From positions 1,922,001-1,986,000 of the forward strand of contig NZ_CP146256.1 in assembly GCF_039134705.1 (NCBI RefSeq): a stretch of 64,000 bases of DNA, written 5' to 3'. The notes below the pieces were generated by a model, which saw only the letters and a list, made by a program, of their open reading frames with translations, made no database searches and was not told the origin of the DNA. Origin of the DNA: Kineothrix sp. IPX-CK (GTDB taxonomy: Bacteria; Bacillota; Clostridia; Lachnospirales; Lachnospiraceae). Of the stretch, positions 1 to 7,766 are shown in pieces (position 1 is the stretch's first letter; every line of letters begins with the position of its first letter). A program made the translations under genes and the position numbers.

Positions 1-85
1 TTTAGATGAAATTATGATTAATATTAATAAAAAATATTGTGAATGTCCTCAATGTCAGGGTTGGGGAGTTGTGGAGGTTGAATAA
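1..85 (+). CDS. 3' end of an unidentified small protein (partial)
   Basis: The reading frame enters from the left edge and stops at TAA 83-85. The visible tail has a Cys-rich segment (CECPQC followed by GWG), which looks like part of a zinc knuckle. The next gene starts one base after the stop (TAAATG), so the two are probably translated in series. The family cannot be named from 27 residues. Confidence 0.5.
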   Translation, partial: LDEIMININKKYCECPQCQGWGVVEVE

Positions 86-358
86 ATGGCTACGATAAAA
101 CTTAGTAAAGATTATCTTAAAAATGAACTTGATTTACCCTATAGTGCAATTGTTGATGAAATTGTTGAGACTTCTAGGTGGTCAATCCATCATAGAATTG
201 TATTTGAAGATAAGGGCAAATTTTATCAGGCGTACTATTCCGAGGGTGCTACCGAATGTCAAGACGAAAGCCCTTGGGAATATGAAGATGAGATTGATTG
301 TACAGAAGTAGAGCTAAGAGAAGTAAAAATGAAAAAGTGGATGCCGGTAGAGAATTAA
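86..358 (+). CDS. hypothetical 90-aa element protein
   Basis: Ninety residues starting at ATG 86, directly after the stop of the upstream partial gene. GTGGAGG at 70-76 gives a good ribosome binding site. The protein is acidic with several aromatic residues and no membrane segment. I do not recognise the family. Codon use is AT-rich like its neighbours, so it belongs to the integrated element. A gap of about 110 bases follows, which holds a hairpin before the methylase gene. Confidence 0.6.
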   Translation: MATIKLSKDYLKNELDLPYSAIVDEIVETSRWSIHHRIVFEDKGKFYQAYYSEGATECQDESPWEYEDEIDCTEVELREVKMKKWMPVEN

Positions 359-410
359 CCGTAAGAAATACGAATTTCAACGGAGAATAATTAGTTATAA
401 ATAATACAGA

Positions 411-457
411 AAGGAATATTAAGGTCTGCGCAGATAAAAGAATATTCTACCTTTCTG
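411..457 (+). promoter_or_regulatory. hairpin holding a Shine-Dalgarno-like sequence before the methylase gene
   Basis: GAAAGG and AATATT (near 410-420) pair with AATATT and CCTTTC (near 440-456). The long stem buries the only good Shine-Dalgarno sequence about 50 bases upstream of the TTG start at 468. The fold may bring the ribosome binding site close to the start or block it. Pairing was done by eye only. Confidence 0.35.
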
Positions 458-467
458 GTATACATAT

Positions 468-1223
468 TTGAAATATATGGGAAGTAAGAGTAGGATAGCG
501 AAACATATAGTTCCGATTATCCAACAACACATAAATGAAAATAAAATAAATACATATATAGAACCCTTTGTAGGTGGGGCAAATGTAATTGATAAAATCA
601 GTTGTGAAATAAAATATGGAACTGATAAAAATAGGTATTTAATTGCATTACTGAATAGAGTAAAAGATGGAAAAGAATTATATGACTCCGTATCAAAAGA
701 TTTATATGACAAGGCAAGAACAGCATTTAATAACGGAGACACATCTGAATTTGAAGATTGGGAAGTTGGCAATATTGGGTTCATAGCCTCGTTTAATGGT
801 AGATGGTTTGATGGTGGCTATGCAAAGCCAGGATATGAGAAAACAAAAACCGGCAAAAGATATAGAGATTACTACCAAGAAGCAAAAAATAATATTTTGA
901 AGCAATCCAATGATTTTAATACTATTGATTTTTCTGTTTTAGATTATAAGGTATGGAAACCACAAAATACAGTTATATATTGTGATCCGCCCTACGCAAA
1001 CACAAAGCAGTATGTAAATGCTACTGATTTTGATTACGAAGAGTTTTGGCAAATTATGAGAAAGTGGTCAGACAATAATATTGTTTTAATCAGTGAACAA
1101 AATGCTCCCGAAGATTTTGAATGTATTTGGGAACAAGAGGTAAGCAGAAGTATTAAAGCTGCCGATAAAAGCAAATCCACTGAAAAACTTTTTATGTACA
1201 AAGGCGGTGAAAGCAATGATTGA
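468..1223 (+). CDS. dam: DNA adenine methylase, D12/Dam class
   Basis: A 251-aa DNA N6-adenine methyltransferase, expected to methylate adenine in a short DNA site using S-adenosylmethionine. The N-terminal KYMGSKSRI (residues 2-10) and EPFVGGANV (32-40) form the cofactor pocket. DPPY at 173-176 is the catalytic motif. The length is typical of phage Dam enzymes. The start is TTG 468; no normal ribosome binding site lies immediately upstream, only a hairpin. The stop overlaps the start of a second methyltransferase. A role in protecting element DNA from host restriction is inferred. Confidence 0.85.
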   Translation: MKYMGSKSRIAKHIVPIIQQHINENKINTYIEPFVGGANVIDKISCEIKYGTDKNRYLIALLNRVKDGKELYDSVSKDLYDKARTAFNNGDTSEFEDWEVGNIGFIASFNGRWFDGGYAKPGYEKTKTGKRYRDYYQEAKNNILKQSNDFNTIDFSVLDYKVWKPQNTVIYCDPPYANTKQYVNATDFDYEEFWQIMRKWSDNNIVLISEQNAPEDFECIWEQEVSRSIKAADKSKSTEKLFMYKGGESND

Positions 1224-1974
1224 AGCAAACACCTTATATAATGAAGATTGCCTTGTTGGAATGAACAAGATTAAAGATAAGTCGATTGATTGTATAATAA
1301 CAGACCTACCCTATGGATCGACACAATGTAAATGGGATGTAATTATTCCGTTTGAACCACTTTGGGAACAGTACAATAGAATTATTAAAGATAACGGAGC
1401 AATTGTTTTATTTAATACAGAGCCATTTGGAAGTCAATTACGATTAAGTAATTTGAAGAATTATAAATATGATTGGGTATGGGACAAAGTAAAAGGTACA
1501 GGTTTTTTAAATGCAAGAAGGCAACCAATGAGAAATCATGAGTTAATAAGTGTCTTTTATAAGAAGCAATGTATTTACAACCCACAAAAGACTTATGGAC
1601 ACAATAAAAAAAAGTCGTATCGGTCAAAAGAACTGCAGACGGATGTTTACGGTGAAATGAAAAATGATTATACATATGAATCAACTGAAAGATATCCAAG
1701 AAGCATACAGGTATTTTCAACGGATACACAAAATTCATCTTTGCACCCAACACAAAAACCTGTGGCTTTAATTGAATATTTAATTAAGACTTATACAAAT
1801 GAAGGAGAATTGGTACTTGATAGCTGTGGTGGAAGTTTTACGACTGCAGTGGCAGCTATTAATACGAATAGAAATTACATATGTTTCGAGAAAGATAGAG
1901 AAATATTTAGTATAGGTAAAAATAGAGTTGATGAACATTTGAATAAGAAAGAGAAAGGAAATATGAATATATGA
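1216..1974 (+). CDS. site-specific DNA methyltransferase (N4/N6 type)
   Basis: A DNA methyltransferase of the beta group: the catalytic DLPY (residues 30-33) precedes the cofactor motif, seen near the C-terminus as LDSCGGSF. The catalytic motif is DLPY rather than the common DPPY, which is tolerated in phage enzymes. I chose ATG 1216, about nine bases after AAAGGCGG and overlapping the stop of dam (AATGATTGA), over GTG 1207. With dam it forms a two-gene DNA modification unit of the element. Its recognition sequence cannot be told from the sequence. Confidence 0.8.
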   Translation: MIEANTLYNEDCLVGMNKIKDKSIDCIITDLPYGSTQCKWDVIIPFEPLWEQYNRIIKDNGAIVLFNTEPFGSQLRLSNLKNYKYDWVWDKVKGTGFLNARRQPMRNHELISVFYKKQCIYNPQKTYGHNKKKSYRSKELQTDVYGEMKNDYTYESTERYPRSIQVFSTDTQNSSLHPTQKPVALIEYLIKTYTNEGELVLDSCGGSFTTAVAAINTNRNYICFEKDREIFSIGKNRVDEHLNKKEKGNMNI

Positions 1975-2291
1975 AAGTAGCATATATTTTATGTAATGGT
2001 AGTTCATCATTTGATAAATCAGGAAAGTATGACTTAGTTTTGGAAGATGGAACGGTAATTGGTAGTCACGGATGTTCTAATCGTAGTTTTGCAAATCATG
2101 ATCTCACCGAATGGAGACTGAAAGAATTAGAAGCAAGCAAGGTTGATATTGTGATGAGTGGGGACAAGGTTGTCTGGAATAAAGATGGAGATAATTCGGA
2201 AACCATGAAAGAATTCTATATAGCAAATAGTGACTATGAAGCTGTGCATTGCTATGGATTTTCTAAGAATTGGAGTGAACTATCAAAATAA
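1971..2291 (+). CDS. hypothetical 106-aa element protein
   Basis: Begins at ATG 1971, overlapping the methyltransferase stop (ATATGA), with GAAAGGAAA just upstream. It is soluble-looking, with no membrane segment and two Cys in the first half. No family is recognised. The overlap suggests it is made together with the two methyltransferases, but that does not reveal a function. Confidence 0.6.
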   Translation: MKVAYILCNGSSSFDKSGKYDLVLEDGTVIGSHGCSNRSFANHDLTEWRLKELEASKVDIVMSGDKVVWNKDGDNSETMKEFYIANSDYEAVHCYGFSKNWSELSK

Positions 2292-2353
2292 ATTAATTAT
2301 CGGAAGAAACTTTACTTTCCTACGGAAAAATAAAATAAAAGGAGACGATATTT

Positions 2354-2764
2354 ATGAATTTAATTGGGTATGCAATACAAAAGGGAAGACAATATTATGA
2401 CGAAAATACTTTATATCACGCTATACGAGTAGCGGCTTATGTTACAGAAAATAACTTGATACCAGCTAGCAAACAAGATAATTGTATAGTTTTGGCTATT
2501 ATGCATGATCTACTAGAAGATACAAGTTACGAAGCAAACGACTATGTTCTTGGGTCATATTTAGAGGAGTGTTTACAACTACTTACCAGAAATAAAGAAG
2601 TAAGTTATGAAGATTATCTTAAAAATATTAAAGAACACTATGTCACACACCCGGAAGCCTATTGGGTAAAGCTTGCTGATATGAAAGATCATCTGATGTT
2701 GAAAGAAACACTTACGGATAAATTAAAGGAAAAGTATTTAAATGCGATTCCTGAGTTACTATAA
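2354..2764 (+). CDS. small HD-domain hydrolase resembling SpoT/MESH1 ppGpp hydrolases
   Basis: A 136-aa protein made almost entirely of a metal-dependent HD domain: His22 in YHAIRVA, His51-Asp52 in the HDLLEDT motif, and KLADMKDHL with Asp109. The HDxxED arrangement and the later KLAD motif are those of (p)ppGpp 3'-pyrophosphohydrolases (SpoT HD, MESH1) rather than generic HD phosphatases. It lacks the synthetase, TGS and ACT domains of RelA/SpoT and is shorter than MESH1. ATG 2354 follows AAAAGGAGACG. A phage-encoded enzyme that removes the alarmone is plausible; another nucleotide pyrophosphohydrolase activity is the main alternative. Confidence 0.75.
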   Translation: MNLIGYAIQKGRQYYDENTLYHAIRVAAYVTENNLIPASKQDNCIVLAIMHDLLEDTSYEANDYVLGSYLEECLQLLTRNKEVSYEDYLKNIKEHYVTHPEAYWVKLADMKDHLMLKETLTDKLKEKYLNAIPELL

Positions 2765-2804
2765 AGCGGAAGAAAACGATATTTCAAGATAAATGGAGGT
2801 TGAT

Positions 2805-3176
2805 TTGGAGAAAGAATATACATGGTCATATAGTGAAAATGATGAACTATGGCAGCATGATACTTTTGATAGCATAGAGGATTGTATTGCGGACGCAAAA
2901 GAAAATTATGGCATAGGCGCAGATGATACAATTGCTGTTGGAATAGTAGAGCCATATGTGGTAAGTGTAGATGCTGAAACAATTCTTGAAAACTTAGAAG
3001 AGAACGCCTATGAAGAATGTGGAGATGCCGCTGAGAGTTGGATTGATTATAAAAAGGAGTTAATTGATCAGCTATCGAATCGACTTACTGAATGTGTGAA
3101 TCAGTGGTTAAAAGAAACCGGTAATGAACCACATTTTTATAAGATAGTTGGAGTCAAAACAATTACGGTTGAATAA
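2805..3176 (+). CDS. hypothetical acidic 123-aa element protein
   Basis: TTG 2805 is chosen because ATGGAGG (2793-2799) lies five bases upstream; an in-frame ATG at 2793 would be inside that ribosome binding site. The protein is strongly acidic and opens with aromatic residues (YTWSY). It resembles small unclassified phage proteins and has no recognisable catalytic motif. Confidence 0.6.
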   Translation: MEKEYTWSYSENDELWQHDTFDSIEDCIADAKENYGIGADDTIAVGIVEPYVVSVDAETILENLEENAYEECGDAAESWIDYKKELIDQLSNRLTECVNQWLKETGNEPHFYKIVGVKTITVE

Positions 3177-3212
3177 AAACTAAGAGGAAAGTCGAGTTTT
3201 GTTAGGAAAGAG

Positions 3213-4391
3213 GTGGTAAGAATCCAATTACGAATGAACAAAAACGATGGAATTATTAAACAAGTAGTAACCGGAACTGCGGTATCTCTTGGGATAAGTG
3301 CAATTACAGGAATATTTCAGATAGTGAAAAGTATGAAAACATCAACCATTCAAATTGGTGAGTGGGATAATTCATATAATAATGTCAACAAACTTCTTTA
3401 TAGAATAGAACCTAAAACTTACGTAAAACACAGGACTCCCACTACAAATAAAGAGTTTTATGAATTAAGCGAAAATATCTCCTATTTTATAAAGTTGAAA
3501 AACAACAATTATCTGAAAGTTGAGACTTACAGAGACAAAAACGAAAAGACCTCATATCCAGAACATAGATTAAGAATATCGTTCTTCGGTAAAGAGAAGT
3601 ATAAATACAGAGAAGAATTTTTAACAAACGCCTTAAAGATGACAGATGAAAAACACATAAGGGTTCTTTACCTTAATGAGAACGAGATGTCTTGTGATGT
3701 AATTCCGCACTGTTTCGATAACATTGTACTTAACAGAAGCGTAAAAGAAAGAATAACAAAAGGATTATCCAATTGGATTAATAGTAAAGATTGGTATGAA
3801 GAACATCAATTAGTGCATAAAATTGGAGTATTTCTATATGGAAAACCAGGAACCGGGAAGTCTACCATTGTAAAAGCCATTAGTAATATGTTTGACAACG
3901 CTCCTATATTAACTATAGATCCCAGTAATGTAATGTGTTCAGTTAACGGAATATTAAGAACTCGAAAAAAATACGACGGTACAATAATTGTTTTAATTGA
4001 AGATTTTGATTTATGTTTTAAGAGCAGGGAAGAAGAAGTAGAATCTCAGTCCACTAACAATTCGGATTTAAAATCAATTCAACCAAAGGATTCTGCTACA
4101 AATCAAAATAGTTTATTCCAATTACTAGACGGCGTATATTCAACAGACAATACCATTTACATAGCTACAACCAATTATAAAGATAGGATAGATTCTGCCC
4201 TTATAAGATATGGACGTTTCGATATACAAGAAGAGTTAGAATATTTTGATTATGATGATGCATTAAGGTTTATTCGACTGCTTGGATATGATAAAGATGT
4301 AGTAGATAATTTCGGATTAGAGTACCCTGTGCAGCCGTCATATTTGCAGAGTAAAGTTATGGAATATAGGGCAAAGAATCAAAAATGTTAA
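3213..4391 (+). CDS. BCS1-like membrane-anchored AAA ATPase
   Basis: About 390 residues. A hydrophobic segment near residues 18-38 may anchor it in the membrane. A BCS1-like middle region follows, then an AAA domain with Walker A GKPGTGKST (210-218), Walker B IIVLIEDFD (258-266), sensor ATTN (about 318) and arginine finger in RYGRFD (about 332). The family includes the mitochondrial Rieske chaperone and many uncharacterised bacterial and phage ATPases. The start is uncertain: GTG 3213 overlaps the AGAGGTGG ribosome binding site, ATC 3222 has ideal spacing, and ATG 3234 is rather far. Substrate unknown. Confidence 0.8.
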   Translation: MVRIQLRMNKNDGIIKQVVTGTAVSLGISAITGIFQIVKSMKTSTIQIGEWDNSYNNVNKLLYRIEPKTYVKHRTPTTNKEFYELSENISYFIKLKNNNYLKVETYRDKNEKTSYPEHRLRISFFGKEKYKYREEFLTNALKMTDEKHIRVLYLNENEMSCDVIPHCFDNIVLNRSVKERITKGLSNWINSKDWYEEHQLVHKIGVFLYGKPGTGKSTIVKAISNMFDNAPILTIDPSNVMCSVNGILRTRKKYDGTIIVLIEDFDLCFKSREEEVESQSTNNSDLKSIQPKDSATNQNSLFQLLDGVYSTDNTIYIATTNYKDRIDSALIRYGRFDIQEELEYFDYDDALRFIRLLGYDKDVVDNFGLEYPVQPSYLQSKVMEYRAKNQKC

Positions 4392-4434
4392 TAGATAGGA
4401 AATCTTGGTTTTATACCAAGTGAAAGGAGAATTA

Positions 4435-5052
4435 TTGAATATTATTGGATTGGCAATAGATGAGTTATATAGGTATTTTGAGATTTTAAATAGGGATTAT
4501 TTTGAGAGTAAGCTACCTGATCCGGTTATCACCATACAAAAGACTAGACCGAATAACCTTGGACATTTTACTTTGGGTAAGGTATGGAAGAATAAGAACG
4601 AAGAAAGTAATGAAGAGCTTTCCAAGTATGAAATTAATATAAACCCAATCAATCTTAATCGTTCGGTAGAGGAGATTATAGGAACTGTGCAGCATGAAAT
4701 GGTTCATTATGCGAACAAGCTATCTGAAATAAAAGACTGTAATGGACAAATACATAATAAAAAGTTTAAGGTATTGGCCGAAAGTGTTGGACTGATATGT
4801 GAGAAGAGTAAAAAGTATGGGTGGGGATTTACAGAGCTTAGTAACTCATTTAAGGAATACATCGCTGAAAAAATTAATCCCAAAAGCGAAGTCTTTGATT
4901 ATTTTCGTTCTGTAGAATTAAAAGCAAGTAAAACCAGGGAGAAGAAAACATTTAAGTACGTTTGTCCTCATTGCGGATTAGATATAAAGGCAAAGCCTGA
5001 TGTGGAGGTCAAATGTGTAAAGTGTGATGTATTAATGGAGATGGAAGATTAA
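4435..5052 (+). CDS. SprT-like zinc metalloprotease
   Basis: About 205 residues with a SprT-like fold. The zinc and catalytic motif HEMVHYAN is central, and a C-terminal zinc ribbon has Cys pairs CPHC and CVKC. SprT/Spartan proteins act on proteins bound or crosslinked to DNA; here the role is inferred. TTG 4435 follows AAAGGAGAA with good spacing and a small hairpin (CTTGGT/ACCAAG) just ahead. It lies directly after the AAA ATPase gene. Confidence 0.8.
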   Translation: MNIIGLAIDELYRYFEILNRDYFESKLPDPVITIQKTRPNNLGHFTLGKVWKNKNEESNEELSKYEININPINLNRSVEEIIGTVQHEMVHYANKLSEIKDCNGQIHNKKFKVLAESVGLICEKSKKYGWGFTELSNSFKEYIAEKINPKSEVFDYFRSVELKASKTREKKTFKYVCPHCGLDIKAKPDVEVKCVKCDVLMEMED

Positions 5053-5097
5053 GAACTGAAACCATCGTTTTATGTGGATGAATTGGAGAAAAATATT

Positions 5098-5241
5098 ATG
5101 ACGTATACAATATCTTTGGACTTTTGGTTAGATGACAATGAAGTTATTTCAGATGACAAAATGGTAGAGATGATTAAAGAATTGCTTGATGGTACAGCTT
5201 GGGGTGTAACCAACATAAAGATACTGGATGTAAGTGATTAG
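5098..5241 (+). CDS. hypothetical 47-aa element protein
   Basis: Short gene from ATG 5098 with TTGGAGA upstream, ending at TAG 5239-5241. The product is acidic and looks like a single small alpha/beta unit (MTYTISLDFW near the start). Spacing and AT-rich codon use match the neighbouring element genes. No family recognised. Confidence 0.5.
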   Translation: MTYTISLDFWLDDNEVISDDKMVEMIKELLDGTAWGVTNIKILDVSD

Positions 5242-5344
5242 GCATCATAGGAAGCAAATCTTTCAACCTGATTTATTTTTATTAGTGGTCAGATAAACTA
5301 AAATACATATAACATAGGTTCAAAATTTGAAAGGAAAATACAGA

Positions 5345-5578
5345 ATGTTATTTAAATTTATTAGAGGAATTTTACGCGACAGAAAGAACGGTTCTAAAAT
5401 ACTTAATAAGTTTATGTTTGAATTATTAGATAGCACAAACGGACTTACAGCATGTATAGTAAAACGTCAAAAATGCACGGGCTGTTATTATTATGATATT
5501 AAAAAAGATTTTTGTATGTACAATAGTAAAAATCCTAGATGGGATGACGGAAAGGTAATAACTTTATGCGGAAAATAA
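5345..5578 (+). CDS. hypothetical 77-aa Cys-rich element protein
   Basis: ATG 5345 is preferred over the in-frame TTG 5327 because GAAAGGAAA lies at normal distance. The second half has CTGC and two further Cys (FCMY and TLCGK), a likely zinc site. The N-terminus is basic. It is the last + strand gene before a bidirectional terminator. Confidence 0.55.
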   Translation: MLFKFIRGILRDRKNGSKILNKFMFELLDSTNGLTACIVKRQKCTGCYYYDIKKDFCMYNSKNPRWDDGKVITLCGK

Positions 5579-5607
5579 AATAAACCCCATTAATAATAGG
5601 GTTTATT
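5579..5607. terminator. bidirectional intrinsic terminator
   Basis: Stem AATAAACCC / GGGTTTATT with an 11-base AT-rich loop sits between two convergent genes. The U-tracts are short, but the symmetry and position fit a shared terminator. Confidence 0.6.
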
Positions 5608-5617
5608 GTAAGATTCG

Positions 5618-5839
5618 CTATTGAAACTCAACAGTAAATACAGATTTATCCAATCCTAAATTTTTAGAATAAAATGTTATAGCTTCTTGTTCACTATGAA
5701 AATAATTTCCACAATCAGATTGGTCGGATTCAATTAAATTATCATCTTTATCGTAGGTATCAACTGAAACCAATTGATCAGCCCCAGGAGTATCCTCCCT
5801 TGACTCAAGTACGATAATAACTTTGGCTATTGATGACAT
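5618..5839 (-). CDS. hypothetical 73-aa protein, the only - strand gene of the element
   Basis: Runs against every other element gene seen here. It starts at ATG 5839 with AAAGGGG upstream and has its own strong promoter (5882-5910) and a shared terminator at its end, so it is a single-gene transcription unit. The product is acidic, with a beta-like N-terminus (SSIAKVIIVLES) and a C-terminal part that could be a small alpha/beta domain. No family recognised. Independent expression suggests a gene active in the lysogenic state; that is inference. Confidence 0.7.
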   Translation of the reverse strand: MSSIAKVIIVLESREDTPGADQLVSVDTYDKDDNLIESDQSDCGNYFHSEQEAITFYSKNLGLDKSVFTVEFQ

Positions 5840-5881
5840 AATAGTTCCCCTTTCTTATACAAATTTAAAAGATATAGACTT

Positions 5882-5910
5882 ATTATAAGGCGAACAATAA
5901 TAAATTGCAA
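5882..5910 (-). promoter_or_regulatory. sigma-70-type promoter of the lone - strand gene
   Basis: On the - strand TTGCAA (5905-5910) and TATAAT (5882-5887) are separated by exactly 17 bases, about 45 bases upstream of the start at 5839. Confidence 0.75.
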
Positions 5911-5989
5911 GTTCAAAGTATCAGTAAAAATAAACAGGTAGAGTGTAAATAGAATGTGACTTTTAATTTTTTGTAAAAGAGGTGATAGG

Positions 5990-6169
5990 ATGAAAAACGG
6001 AGATATTATAGAACTAATTGAAGATACTTATTTTTATAAGAAGGGGCAGAAAGCTACGGTAATTGATATGTGTGGTAATAGTAAAAGTTTTGAAATTATA
6101 TATGTTGGAGAACATGAAATAGATATTATGCCAAAACATATGTTCAAGTTATGCGAACAAACTGACTAA
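5990..6169 (+). CDS. hypothetical 59-aa element protein
   Basis: ATG 5990 follows AAAAGAGGTGATAGG. The small beta-rich product (KNGDIIEL near the start, GQKATVIDM in the middle) resembles a KOW/SH3-like barrel, but that is only a shape impression. It restarts the + strand gene series after the - strand gene. Confidence 0.55.
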   Translation: MKNGDIIELIEDTYFYKKGQKATVIDMCGNSKSFEIIYVGEHEIDIMPKHMFKLCEQTD

Positions 6170-6197
6170 ATGTTGATTTTATTTGGAGAATAAATAA

Positions 6198-6365
6198 ATG
6201 GATAGAGAAGATTTTATAAGAACATTCGATAGATTAAAACAAGATAATCCAGAACAGAAAATATTAATTGATGTTGGATCTACTAATAACGCTATAGAAT
6301 TTAGAATTGATAATGTCTTTATATATGAGGATTACAACGGACGTATTGTATTAGACGCTGAGTGA
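6198..6365 (+). CDS. hypothetical 55-aa element protein
   Basis: ATG 6198 follows TTGGAGAATAAATA, the ribosome binding site form seen repeatedly in this element. It ends at TGA 6363-6365, 12 bases before the next gene. Acidic, with no recognisable motif. Confidence 0.5.
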   Translation: MDREDFIRTFDRLKQDNPEQKILIDVGSTNNAIEFRIDNVFIYEDYNGRIVLDAE

Positions 6366-6377
6366 GGAGAAAACATT

Positions 6378-6869
6378 ATGAAAACAGCGGAAGAATTAAT
6401 GAGGATAACTAAAAGCAAAATACCGGATTTAGTATTAGATATTATGGATGGTGTGGAAGAACACGTAATAAAAAGAATTGAAGAAGAAGCTAATAAAGGA
6501 AGTACCTATTACACTATAAATCTGAAAAAAGGTATTAATTTTATTAAAGAAGAGTTATTAAAAGAATGTATGAATCTTGCAAAGATATTTGAAGATAGCG
6601 GATACTTAGTGTCTATTGATGATGACGGAAACGGCTATTATATTGATTTTATGATTTCTTTGAGTTGGAATGGAGAAATATATATTCCGAGAGGATATAT
6701 TAGTAAGCTTAATCACTTATATGAAACAAATATAAATAATGAGATTAAAGATTGCTCTACTTGCAAGAACAACGTAGAATATCCACCACCACATACATGT
6801 GATATTTGCAAAAGCTTGGATCAGGAAGAAGTATATGAAATGTGGGAGGGAAAGGGTAATGGAAGATAA
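6378..6869 (+). CDS. hypothetical 163-aa protein with C-terminal Cys4 motif
   Basis: ATG 6378 follows GAGGAGAAAAC. The N-terminal two thirds are helical and mixed. The C-terminus has CSTC and CDIC pairs about 15 residues apart, a probable zinc ribbon. Its stop overlaps the start of the next gene by 11 bases, so the two are probably translationally coupled. Family unknown. Confidence 0.6.
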   Translation: MKTAEELMRITKSKIPDLVLDIMDGVEEHVIKRIEEEANKGSTYYTINLKKGINFIKEELLKECMNLAKIFEDSGYLVSIDDDGNGYYIDFMISLSWNGEIYIPRGYISKLNHLYETNINNEIKDCSTCKNNVEYPPPHTCDICKSLDQEEVYEMWEGKGNGR

Positions 6870-7194
6870 ACCAACAATAGAATATAAGGTTACAATAACC
6901 ACTCCTACAGATGAAACCTGCATTAGCGCTGATCCTTTAGGGCTGTGTACGCCGACGGACTGCATGACATGTAAATATTCTAAAGTGAAAATAGTTAGAG
7001 AAGACAATGTTGTAATGAGAGATGACTATCAGAATAAAGATGGTATTAACGCTGGATATGATAGTAAATACAGGAATTTTAAATATAGGTTAACGAATAA
7101 CCCAGCGACCTTTTTAGAGGAGTTTCTTGGATTAAAGCTTTCATATTGGCAAAGGAAAGCTGTGTCCAAAGTTATGAAAAGGAAGTATAAGTAA
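6859..7194 (+). CDS. 111-aa protein ending in a terminase-like segment
   Basis: ATG 6859 has GAGGGAAAGGG at proper distance and overlaps the previous gene; a longer in-frame reading from 6799 is unlikely. The middle carries paired Cys (CTPTDCMTC). The last 35 residues, with the core FLEEFLGLKLSYWQRKA, resemble the stretch that precedes the Walker A motif in many large terminases (acidic-FLG-x-L-x-x-WQ). No ATPase motifs follow, so it is either a terminase fragment or an adaptor that keeps this segment. Confidence 0.5.
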   Translation: MEDKPTIEYKVTITTPTDETCISADPLGLCTPTDCMTCKYSKVKIVREDNVVMRDDYQNKDGINAGYDSKYRNFKYRLTNNPATFLEEFLGLKLSYWQRKAVSKVMKRKYK

Positions 7195-7247
7195 ACTGAT
7201 GAAAGGTGGGTTTCTTTTGGTGGCAAATGAGGAAAGGAAGTGTTTAG

Positions 7248-7523
7248 TTGAAGATAGGAACTGGTTTATATATCAATGAAAAAGAATTAATTGAAAATGA
7301 ACTTGATATATTCAAAGCAAAAATTATAAAAGACTATCAATATTTATATGACGTGAAGTTTAAATGGAAAGTAGATAGAGTATTGTGTAATTATACGAAG
7401 CGTGGTTGGAGCATGGATAAAGATGAAGAAGTATGTGTGGAAATTATTTTAACAGAAGATCAAATAAAAATAATTGAATCTTTTAATACAATAATAAATC
7501 ATTACAAGAGAAAGGAATTTTAA
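7248..7523 (+). CDS. hypothetical 91-aa element protein
   Basis: TTG 7248 is preceded by GAGGAAAGGAAG. It is mixed charge and mostly helical by eye. The stop shares bases with the next start (TAATG), indicating coupling. No family recognised. Confidence 0.5.
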   Translation: MKIGTGLYINEKELIENELDIFKAKIIKDYQYLYDVKFKWKVDRVLCNYTKRGWSMDKDEEVCVEIILTEDQIKIIESFNTIINHYKRKEF

Positions 7524-7705
7524 TGGACACCATAAATGTTCTATTGGAGAAAATGGTTCTCATCAAAAAATTGGAATATGCAAAACAAAGATTATTTGAT
7601 ATAGCTACTGATTTAAGTTATGATAACAAACCTAAAAATGAACTAGCTGACGAAGCTTATAAAACAGTTGCTCTATTAGAGGATAAGAATATTGTTTGGA
7701 AATGA
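7523..7705 (+). CDS. hypothetical 60-aa helical element protein
   Basis: ATG 7523 overlaps the previous stop with GAAAGGAA just before it. The product looks like one or two amphipathic helices (VLLEKMVLIKKLEYAKQRL). It could be a small coiled-coil partner of a neighbouring protein; no family recognised. Confidence 0.5.
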   Translation: MDTINVLLEKMVLIKKLEYAKQRLFDIATDLSYDNKPKNELADEAYKTVALLEDKNIVWK

Positions 7706-7766
7706 AATGAAACACGTCATTCATAGTAAGATTTTTAAATTATTTTATTGTTAGGAGGTAATAAAA

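Noticed and set aside
419..784. 121-codon - strand frame over the dam gene
   Set aside because: No ribosome binding site, and the opposite strand encodes a clear methylase.
7216..7278. 20-codon frame before the gene at 7248
   Set aside because: It has AAAGGTGGG upstream but overlaps the next gene heavily and is too short to support on its own.
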